The translations under genes were made by a program, and so were the position numbers. Shown one piece after another: positions 1-4,057 of a DNA stretch of 5,937 bases. The notes beneath the pieces are model-generated. The model ran no database searches and was not told the DNA's origin. It saw only the letters and a program-made list of their open reading frames with translations. Every line of letters starts with the position of its first letter. Positions within the stretch are counted from its first letter, which is position 1. Where the stretch lies: positions 1-5,937 of the forward strand of contig CAZRKL010000153.1 of the NCBI GenBank assembly GCA_964600595.1, read 5' to 3'. This DNA comes from DAIOEK01 sp964600595. Lineage in GTDB: Bacteria; Chloroflexota; Anaerolineae; Anaerolineales; Anaerolineaceae.

Positions 1-1203
1 ATGGCGAAGCAAAAGTTTGACCGGTCGAAGCCGCATCTGAATGTAGGTACCATGGGTCACATCGATCATGGCAAGACGACCCTGACCGCGGCGATCACGA
101 AATGGTGTCAGATGCAGGGGCTGGCAGAATACAAAGCGTATGATCAGATTGACAACGCGCCGGAAGAGAAAGCGCGCGGGATCACGATCAACATTGCGCA
201 CGTGGAATATCAGACAGCGAACCGGCACTACGCGCACGTAGACATGCCCGGGCACCGCGACTACATCAAGAACATGATCACCGGAGCTGCGCAGGTAGAC
301 GGCGCGATACTGGTGGTGGCAGCACCCGATGGACCGATGCCGCAGACCTTTGAGCATGTACTGCTGGCGCGTCAGGTGGAAGTACCGAGCATCGTGGTGT
401 TCATGAACAAGACCGACCAGATGGACGATCCTGAGCTGCTGGAACTGGTGGAACTGGAACTGCGCGAGATGCTCTCGAAGCAGGGCTTCCCCGGCGACAC
501 GACCCCGATTGTGAAGGGATCTGCGTTGAAGGCATTGGAAAGCAGCAGCACCGATCCGAATGCACCGGAATACGAATGCATCAAAGAACTGCTGCGGGTG
601 GTGGATGAATACATTCCCGAGCCAGTACGCGCGGTCGACAAACCGTTCATGATGCCGGTTGAAGACGTGTTCTCGATCAAGGGACGCGGCACCGTGGTAA
701 CCGGACGTGTGGATCGCGGCAAAATCAAAGTTGGTGAACCGGTAGAGATCGTTGGATTGCAGGAAAAGACCCGCAGCTCCGTGGTAACGGGAGTGGAGAT
801 GTTCCACAAGCTGCTGGATGAAGGATTGGCTGGAGACAACCTGGGCATATTGCTGCGCGGAATTGAGCGCACTGATGTGGAACGTGGACAGGTTGTGGCG
901 AAGCCGGGCAGCATCACCCCGCACAAGAAATTCATGAGCGAAGTGTACGTGCTGAAGAAGGAAGAAGGCGGGCGCCACAAAGCATTCTTCAATGGTTACC
1001 GGCCGCAGTTCTACATTCGGACGATGGATGTAACCGGCAACATCAAGCTGCCCGATGGGGTAGAGATGGTGATGCCTGGAGATAACGTGAACCTGGAAGT
1101 GGAACTGATCATTCCGGTTGCGTTGGAACAGGGTTCCAAGTTTGCTATTCGTGAAGGTGGTCTGACGGTTGGCGCCGGTGTGATCACCAAGATTCTGGAC
1201 TAA
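1..1203 (+). CDS. tuf: Elongation factor Tu (EF-Tu)
   Basis: This GTPase carries aminoacyl-tRNA to the ribosomal A site in the cytoplasm. The protein has 400 residues, against 393 in E. coli; most of the extra length is an insertion near residues 181-191. Visible GTPase motifs are the P-loop GHIDHGKT (19-26), switch I GITIN (60-64, Thr62 for magnesium), DMPGH (81-85, with catalytic His85), NKTD (136-139) and SAL (174-176). Domain 2 carries GRGTVVTGRV (228-237), and domain 3 carries GGRH (323-326) and GYRPQFYIRT (332-341). Unusual positions relative to E. coli are Cys81 to Met82, Ala85 to Arg86, Arg116 to Phe117, Cys137 to Thr138 and Arg381 to Leu388. All catalytic elements are intact, so I expect it to be functional. 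The gene is richer in GC and in G/C-ending codons than the genes downstream. The start is the first base of the window, so its ribosome binding site cannot be judged. Confidence 0.98.
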   Translation: MAKQKFDRSKPHLNVGTMGHIDHGKTTLTAAITKWCQMQGLAEYKAYDQIDNAPEEKARGITINIAHVEYQTANRHYAHVDMPGHRDYIKNMITGAAQVDGAILVVAAPDGPMPQTFEHVLLARQVEVPSIVVFMNKTDQMDDPELLELVELELREMLSKQGFPGDTTPIVKGSALKALESSSTDPNAPEYECIKELLRVVDEYIPEPVRAVDKPFMMPVEDVFSIKGRGTVVTGRVDRGKIKVGEPVEIVGLQEKTRSSVVTGVEMFHKLLDEGLAGDNLGILLRGIERTDVERGQVVAKPGSITPHKKFMSEVYVLKKEEGGRHKAFFNGYRPQFYIRTMDVTGNIKLPDGVEMVMPGDNVNLEVELIIPVALEQGSKFAIREGGLTVGAGVITKILD

Positions 1204-1218
1204 TTGCGAGCGAAGGGA

Positions 1219-1249
1219 ATGGAGCCTGAGGGTAAAAACCAGGCTCCAT
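1219..1249 (+). other. 10-bp stem-loop between tuf and rpmG
   Basis: Bases 1219-1228 (ATGGAGCCTG) are a perfect reverse complement of 1240-1249 (CAGGCTCCAT), with an 11-base A-rich loop. No T-tract follows: the next bases are CTTAGG, which lead into the rpmG ribosome binding site. It therefore looks more like an RNA-processing, stability or partial-termination hairpin between a highly expressed tuf and rpmG than a classical intrinsic terminator. The pairing is seen directly; the role is inferred. Confidence 0.6.
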
Positions 1250-1263
1250 CTTAGGTAGAAAAA

Positions 1264-1434
1264 ATGGCTTCAAAAAAGAAAGATGTCAGACCGGTAATTA
1301 CACTGGCTTGCACAGAGTGCAAGGAACGGAACTATACAACTGAAAAGAACCGGCGTAACGATCCCGGTCGTATGGAAATTAGCAAATATTGCTCTCGCTG
1401 CCGTAAACATACACCACATCGCGAGACCAAGTAA
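1264..1434 (+). CDS. rpmG: Large-subunit ribosomal protein L33 (bL33), zinc-binding form
   Basis: This small basic protein of the 50S subunit binds near the E site. It has 56 residues, typical for the family. It begins MASKKKDVRPVITLACTEC and contains two CxxC pairs, Cys16-Cys19 and Cys43-Cys46, so it is the zinc-ribbon (C+) paralogue rather than the cysteine-free one. The ending RKHTPHRETK is the usual L33 tail. The ATG is preceded by a modest AGGTAG ribosome binding site at 1253-1258. It lies 60 bases after tuf and just upstream of tRNA-Trp, an arrangement common ahead of secE-nusG in many bacteria. It is probably cotranscribed with tuf or with the tRNA. Confidence 0.95.
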   Translation: MASKKKDVRPVITLACTECKERNYTTEKNRRNDPGRMEISKYCSRCRKHTPHRETK

Positions 1435-1475
1435 GATCGGCAATAGATCGGTTCGGCAATAGCCGGGTGCCGATC
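1435..1475 (+). repeat. Direct and inverted repeats in the rpmG to tRNA-Trp spacer
   Basis: A 10-base direct repeat, TCGGCAATAG, occurs at 1437-1446 and 1453-1462. An inverted pair, GATCGGCA (1435-1442) and TGCCGATC (1468-1475), encloses it. The second repeat copy also makes a small hairpin, CGGC-AATA-GCCG (1454-1465). No T-tract follows. The RNA could fold in at least two competing ways just ahead of the tRNA. A role in tRNA 5' processing or attenuation is possible but unproven. Confidence 0.55.
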
Positions 1476-1484
1476 ACTTAACTT

Positions 1485-1561
1485 AGGCCAGTAGCTCAAT
1501 TTGGCAGAGCGCCTGTCTCCAAAACAGGAGGTTGTGGGTTCAATTCCTGCCTGGCCTGCCA
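1485..1561 (+). tRNA. trnW: tRNA-Trp (anticodon CCA)
   Basis: The gene folds as a complete cloverleaf. The acceptor stem AGGCCAG (1485-1491) pairs with CTGGCCT (1551-1557). The D stem is GCTC (1494-1497) with GAGC (1507-1510). The anticodon stem CCTGT/ACAGG encloses the loop CTCCAAA (1517-1523), with anticodon CCA at 1519-1521. The T arm is GTGGG-TTCAATT-CCTGC (1534-1550), with two G-U wobble pairs in its stem. Discriminator G1558 is the tryptophan-typical base, and the CCA end (1559-1561) is encoded. Placement between rpmG and secE is a familiar bacterial arrangement. Confidence 0.97.
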
Positions 1562-1568
1562 GAAAAGT

Positions 1569-1595
1569 AAACGCCGTCTTTAAAGGCGGCGTTTT
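1569..1595 (+). terminator. Intrinsic terminator candidate after tRNA-Trp
   Basis: A 10-bp stem, 1569-1578 with 1585-1594, contains one T-G wobble and has the loop TTTAAA. Its 3' side runs into TTTT (1592-1595), after which the T-run stops at AGGCG. The GC-rich core (CGCCG/CGGCG) is convincing, but the short T-run suggests partial rather than complete termination. It lies 7 bases after the tRNA and would separate the tuf-rpmG-tRNA unit from secE-nusG, perhaps letting some transcripts through. Confidence 0.65.
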
Positions 1596-1606
1596 AGGCG
1601 TAAAAT
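1579..1606 (+). promoter_or_regulatory. Weak sigma-70-type promoter candidate for secE-nusG
   Basis: TTTAAA (1579-1584) and TAAAAT (1601-1606) are separated by 16 bases and match the -35 and -10 consensus at 4 and 5 of 6 positions. The -35 hexamer coincides with the loop of the terminator hairpin. A start near 1613 would suit secE, which needs a promoter if the terminator works. The evidence is only two short matches. Confidence 0.25.
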
Positions 1607-1657
1607 AGATTCTTCAGTCGGTGTCAAACCGGTTGGATGATAATAAAGGAGCCAAAT

Positions 1658-1870
1658 ATGGCTGATAGAACTGAGAAACCAAAAGAGCCAAACGCCATCC
1701 AGCGTTATTTCCGAGAGACTGTCGGTGAATTGCGCAAGGTGAACTGGCCAACTACCAAAGAAGCCTGGCATCTGACAAAGATCGTCTTGTTGGTACTGGC
1801 GATAATGAGCATTCTTCTTGGCTCTCTGGACTTTATTTTCTCCAAGATTATTGAATGGATCGTCGTATAA
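1658..1870 (+). CDS. secE: Preprotein translocase subunit SecE
   Basis: SecE clamps the SecY channel in the inner membrane and is essential for protein export. The protein has 70 residues and is the short, single-span form common outside the Gammaproteobacteria. Residues 1-14 are charged and polar. The conserved amphipathic segment QRYFRETVGELRKVNWPTTKEAW (15-37) follows, then one hydrophobic membrane span at about 41-60 (KIVLLVLAIM onward), ending IEWIVV. I chose ATG 1658 because AAAGGAG (1645-1651) lies 6 bases upstream. An in-frame ATG at 1637 would overlap that site and add 7 atypical residues. nusG follows 38 bases later, the standard secE-nusG pairing. Confidence 0.96.
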   Translation: MADRTEKPKEPNAIQRYFRETVGELRKVNWPTTKEAWHLTKIVLLVLAIMSILLGSLDFIFSKIIEWIVV

Positions 1871-1908
1871 CATCTTGCCGCGGATAGCTGGTGAGAGGAG
1901 CGTTTTTA

Positions 1909-2583
1909 ATGGATTCACAGGAATTTGAAAACCTGGAAAAACCAGTGGAATCGGAAGAAGCTGAAGAAATCACTTCGGCTGAATTACACGCGCCACTGAG
2001 TATGGACGCCCCGGCAGCACCTGATTTTTCCATCGAACAATCTATTGAACAGGCTGGCGATCAGCGCGCGTGGTATGTAGTTCACTGCTACTCAGGATAT
2101 GAAAACAAAGTACGGCACAACCTGGAGCAGAGAATTGAAACCATGGGTATGAAAGACAAGATTTTTGATGTTGTCATACCTACCCAGGAAGAAATTGAAG
2201 TAAAAGATGGTAAGCGGAAAACTGTTGAGCGTCATGTTTTCCCTGGTTATGTATTAGTGAACATGATTCTGTCAGAAGAATCTTGGTATGTTGTTCGCAA
2301 CACTCCCGGGGTGACTGGTTTTGTTGGTATGGGCAACACGCCCACCCCTCTCCGCCCTGAAGAAGTGCAGCAGATCCTGCGCCGCATGGAAGCTGAAGCC
2401 CCGGTGGTCAAGGTTACCTTTAAGATCGGCGAACGTGTCCGCATTGTGGATGGTCCATTCAATGACTTCCGCGGATCAGTCTCAGAAATTGATATGGAGC
2501 GCAGCAAAGTCCGCGTCATGGTCAATTTCTTTGGCAGAGAAACACCCGTCGAGCTCGACTTTTTACAGGTGGAGCGCGCGTAA
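1909..2583 (+). CDS. nusG: Transcription termination/antitermination factor NusG
   Basis: NusG binds RNA polymerase at the clamp and links it to Rho, to ribosomes (through S10) or to antitermination complexes. The protein has 224 residues, longer than the 181 of E. coli. An acidic, low-complexity extension covers roughly residues 1-50 (9 of the first 20 residues are Asp or Glu). The NGN domain starts at RAWYVVHCYSGYE (53-65) and includes FPGYVLV (111-117) and NTPGVTGFVG (131-140). The KOW domain covers about 172-224, with GERVRIVDGPF (174-184), the FRGSV turn (187-191) and FGRETPVEL (208-216). ATG 1909 has GAGAGGAG (1893-1900) 8 bases upstream. A GTG at 1891 is in frame but would overlap this site, so I rejected it. 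There is no sign of damage. Confidence 0.96.
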   Translation: MDSQEFENLEKPVESEEAEEITSAELHAPLSMDAPAAPDFSIEQSIEQAGDQRAWYVVHCYSGYENKVRHNLEQRIETMGMKDKIFDVVIPTQEEIEVKDGKRKTVERHVFPGYVLVNMILSEESWYVVRNTPGVTGFVGMGNTPTPLRPEEVQQILRRMEAEAPVVKVTFKIGERVRIVDGPFNDFRGSVSEIDMERSKVRVMVNFFGRETPVELDFLQVERA

Positions 2584-2597
2584 AAATATGGGAATAC

Positions 2598-2613
2598 CAG
2601 CCAATATTGGCTG
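2598..2613 (+). repeat. Perfect 16-bp palindrome between nusG and rplK
   Basis: CAGCCAATATTGGCTG reads the same on both strands. In RNA it would form a 6-bp stem capped by ATAT. It lies 15 bases after the nusG stop and just 5' of the L1-site-like element. It has no T-tract, so it is not an intrinsic terminator. It could be an RNA hairpin that insulates the next element, or a dimeric protein operator; neither is shown. Confidence 0.6.
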
Positions 2614-2619
2614 AGACAG

Positions 2620-2663
2620 GTGGAAGGGTGTACCTCGAAACACCCGTTATTACCACAAAGGAG
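2620..2663 (+). promoter_or_regulatory. L1-binding-site-like RNA element before rplK
   Basis: The lower stem is GTGG (2620-2623) with CCAC (2653-2656). An asymmetric internal loop has AA on the 5' side and 7 bases (2646-2652, G...A) on the 3' side. The upper stem GGGTGT (2626-2631) pairs with ACACCC (2640-2645) around an 8-base loop. The ribosome binding site AAAGGAG (2657-2663) directly abuts the lower stem. The layout (stem, 2-base purine-A, GG-starting stem, long 3' loop beginning G and ending A) is the motif I recall for ribosomal protein L1 on 23S rRNA helices 76-77 and on its repressor mRNA site. Binding here would block rplK translation. The pairing is seen; the ligand is inferred. Confidence 0.7.
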
Positions 2664-2669
2664 TGAAAA

Positions 2670-3095
2670 GTGGCAAAGAAATTAAAAGCAGTTGTTCGGT
2701 TGAATATTCAGGCCGGTAAAGCCAATCCCGCGCCGCCCATTGGTCCTGCGCTGGCAGGTCATGGGATTAACATCATGGCATTCTGCAAGGAATACAATGC
2801 CAGAACCCAAAACAAACCGGGTGAGGTAATTCCGGCAGATATTTCTGTTTATTCAGATGGTTCATTCACGTTTGTGCTGAGATCATCACCTGCATCGATC
2901 TTGCTGGCGAAGGCCGCAGGAATTGATAAAGGTTCCGCTGAACCCAACAGAACTAAAGTGGGGAAGGTGACCCAGGCTCAGGTTCGTGAAATTGCCGAGA
3001 TTAAATTTAAAGATATGAATGCCAACGATATCGAAAATGCAATGAGACAAATCGAAGGCACAGCCCGTAATATGGGTATTACTGTAGAAAAATAA
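2670..3095 (+). CDS. rplK: Large-subunit ribosomal protein L11 (uL11)
   Basis: L11 forms the base of the L7/L12 stalk, the GTPase-associated centre, by binding 23S helices 43-44. The protein has 141 residues, the normal length. The N-terminal domain contains the proline-rich helix segment NPAPPIGPALAGHG (19-32), where thiostrepton and elongation factors act, followed by NIMAFCKEYNART (34-46). The C-terminal RNA-binding domain runs from about residue 73 (SPASILLAKAAG) to the end (MGITVEK). The start is GTG at 2670 with AAAGGAG 6 bases upstream; a non-ATG start is well supported by the family-typical MAKKLKAVVRL beginning. rplA follows after 51 bases, and translation is probably controlled by the L1-like element before it. 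Confidence 0.97.
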   Translation: MAKKLKAVVRLNIQAGKANPAPPIGPALAGHGINIMAFCKEYNARTQNKPGEVIPADISVYSDGSFTFVLRSSPASILLAKAAGIDKGSAEPNRTKVGKVTQAQVREIAEIKFKDMNANDIENAMRQIEGTARNMGITVEK

Positions 3096-3101
3096 ACCCC
3101 T

Positions 3102-3140
3102 GTGGGAGGGCAAATCTTGCCCGCCTGAACCACCAAGGAG
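3102..3140 (+). promoter_or_regulatory. Second L1-binding-site-like RNA element, before rplA
   Basis: This element has the same architecture as the one before rplK. The lower stem is GTGG (3102-3105) with CCAC (3130-3133), with 2 bases (GA) on the 5' side of the internal loop and 7 (3123-3129, G...A) on the 3' side. The upper stem GGGCAA (3108-3113) pairs with TTGCCC (3117-3122) around the 3-base loop ATC. The ribosome binding site AAGGAG (3135-3140) starts one base after the lower stem. The upper stem differs from the rplK copy in sequence but stays fully paired, and GTGGGAGG is identical to the stretch I recall in E. coli 23S helix 76-77. Role inferred: translational repression of rplA by L1. 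Confidence 0.7.
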
Positions 3141-3146
3141 TAATGA

Positions 3147-3869
3147 ATGTCAAAACACGGAAAGAATTTTCTGGCTGCAAAAGCCAAAGTTGATCAGGAG
3201 AAAGCATACTCTCCTCAAGAAGCGGTTGACCTGGTAAAGGAAACCTCCTTCACAAAATTTGATGCCACTGTCGAAGTACACCTGCGCATGGGCTTGGATC
3301 CGCGCCAGGCAGATCAGATGGTTCGTGATGTAGTAGTTTTGCCCCATGGTTTGGGAAAAACAGTGAAAATTCTGGTTTTTGCCCAGGGTGAAGCTGCGCA
3401 GAAAGCTAAAGATGCTGGCGCCGATTACATTGTTGATTCAGATGAAATGGTTAACAAGATTCTCGGTGGATGGACGGATTTCGATGTTGCCATGTCTACT
3501 CCCGATATGATGGGTAAAGTGGGTAAACTGGGTAGAGTGCTGGGTCCAAGAGGTTTGATGCCTAATCCAAAGGCTGGTACTGTTGCTACCGGCGACGACC
3601 TTCCCCGCGTCATTGAAGAAGCAAAAGCTGGTCGTGTTGAATTCCGTCTGGATAAGACTGCCAACATTCACGCACCTGTAGGTAAAGTATCATTCAGCTC
3701 AGAACAGCTCTTTGCCAACCTGGCAGCGTTGATGAATGCAATTAAAAAAGCCAAGCCATCTGCCTCCAAAGGCACATACATAAAACACATCACCCTGACA
3801 TCTACCATGGGTCCTGGTGTAAAAGTGGATCCTCTGGCTGCTCAGTCCATGACAGACGTTGCAGACTAG
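3147..3869 (+). CDS. rplA: Large-subunit ribosomal protein L1 (uL1)
   Basis: L1 forms the mobile stalk near the E site that moves deacylated tRNA out of the ribosome. In several bacteria and archaea it also represses its own mRNA. The protein has 240 residues, typical for bacteria. Domain I is made from the N terminus (GKNFLAAKAKVDQEKAYSPQEAV) and the C-terminal part. The inserted domain II covers about 68-158. The family signature GKLGRVLGPRGLMPNPKAGTV occupies 126-146. The conserved RNA-binding region near the N terminus (SFTKFDATVEVHLRMG, 34-49) and TSTMGPGVKVDP (218-229) are intact. ATG 3147 has AAGGAG 6 bases upstream. The 3' end of the gene contains the rplJ promoter. It follows rplK as in most bacteria. 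Confidence 0.97.
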   Translation: MSKHGKNFLAAKAKVDQEKAYSPQEAVDLVKETSFTKFDATVEVHLRMGLDPRQADQMVRDVVVLPHGLGKTVKILVFAQGEAAQKAKDAGADYIVDSDEMVNKILGGWTDFDVAMSTPDMMGKVGKLGRVLGPRGLMPNPKAGTVATGDDLPRVIEEAKAGRVEFRLDKTANIHAPVGKVSFSSEQLFANLAALMNAIKKAKPSASKGTYIKHITLTSTMGPGVKVDPLAAQSMTDVAD

Positions 3870-3877
3870 GGTATAAT
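3849..3877 (+). promoter_or_regulatory. Sigma-70-type promoter for rplJ-rplL inside the 3' end of rplA
   Basis: ATGACA (3849-3854, 5 of 6 to TTGACA) and TATAAT (3872-3877, perfect) are spaced by 17 bases, the optimum. Transcription would begin near 3884, just before the first paired strand of the L10 leader (3895). The fit between the start site and the RNA structure strengthens the call. E. coli also has a separate rplJ promoter upstream of its L10 leader, so the arrangement has precedent. Confidence 0.75.
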
Positions 3878-3883
3878 TCAACA

Positions 3884-4028
3884 ATCAAATACTGTTCACC
3901 AGAGACAGCGGGTGCCTGAAAGGGCTTAAACTTACCAGCCGAGGTGAAGACTAAAGATCACTAGATCCTGCCTGTTACAGGCGGTAAAAGTCTTTGCCCG
4001 GTTGGATAAACCAGACAAAGATTTTTTT
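3884..4028 (+). promoter_or_regulatory. L10 leader with antiterminator/terminator switch
   Basis: Bases 3895-3948 match the ribosomal L10 leader family. The outer stem is TTCACC (3895-3900) with GGTGAA (3943-3948). Purine-rich kink-turn strands AGAGACAGC and GCCGAGG follow, then GCGGGT (3908-3913) with ACCAGC (3934-3939, one G-A mismatch). A hairpin GCCT-GAAA-GGGC (3914-3925) has a GNRA loop. The 3' outer strand is reused: 3943-3952 can instead pair with 3989-3998 (10 pairs, two wobbles), which removes the 5' half of the downstream terminator. Between them is a GCCTG/CAGGC hairpin (3970-3982). L10-L12 binding should hold the outer stem, release the terminator and switch off rplJ-rplL. The pairings are seen; the mechanism is inferred from known L10 autoregulation. 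Confidence 0.82.
3989..4028 (+). terminator. Attenuator terminator in the rplJ leader
   Basis: The left arm 3989-4003 pairs with 4009-4023 over 15 positions, with two C-A mismatches and one wobble, around the 5-base loop GGATA. Seven consecutive T bases (4022-4028) follow. The left arm shares 3989-3998 with the antiterminator pairing. It lies 30 bases upstream of the rplJ start, in the position expected of a regulated attenuator rather than an operon end. Confidence 0.85.
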
Positions 4029-4041
4029 ATTCCATTTATGG

Positions 4042-4050
4042 AAGGAGGTG
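4042..4050 (+). promoter_or_regulatory. Very strong ribosome binding site that sets the rplJ TTG start
   Basis: AAGGAGGTG (4042-4050), followed by A, is a full match to the anti-Shine-Dalgarno end of 16S rRNA. It lies 7 bases before TTG 4058. No ATG or GTG occurs in the proper window, so this site decides the start. A small TTCCAT/ATGGAA hairpin (4030-4043) touches its first bases. Confidence 0.85.
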
Positions 4051-4057
4051 AAATACA

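Noticed and set aside
372..992. Long open frame of 206 codons on the - strand inside tuf
   Set aside because: It lies entirely antisense to a clear EF-Tu gene. Its Ser/Thr-rich product is what GC-rich codons give when read backwards, and no family is recognisable.
1637..1660. Upstream in-frame ATG for secE at 1637
   Set aside because: The true AAAGGAG site lies inside this extension and serves ATG 1658; the added residues do not fit the family.
1580..1918. 112-codon open frame on the - strand over the tRNA terminator and secE
   Set aside because: It is antisense to SecE, its ends fall in a terminator hairpin and in the nusG start region, and it has no family similarity that I recognise.
2562..2589. 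Possible promoter before rplK (TTTACA, 16 bases, AAATAT)
   Set aside because: The -35 matches well, but the -10 has only 3 of 6 consensus bases and lacks the first T, so it is not reported as a feature.
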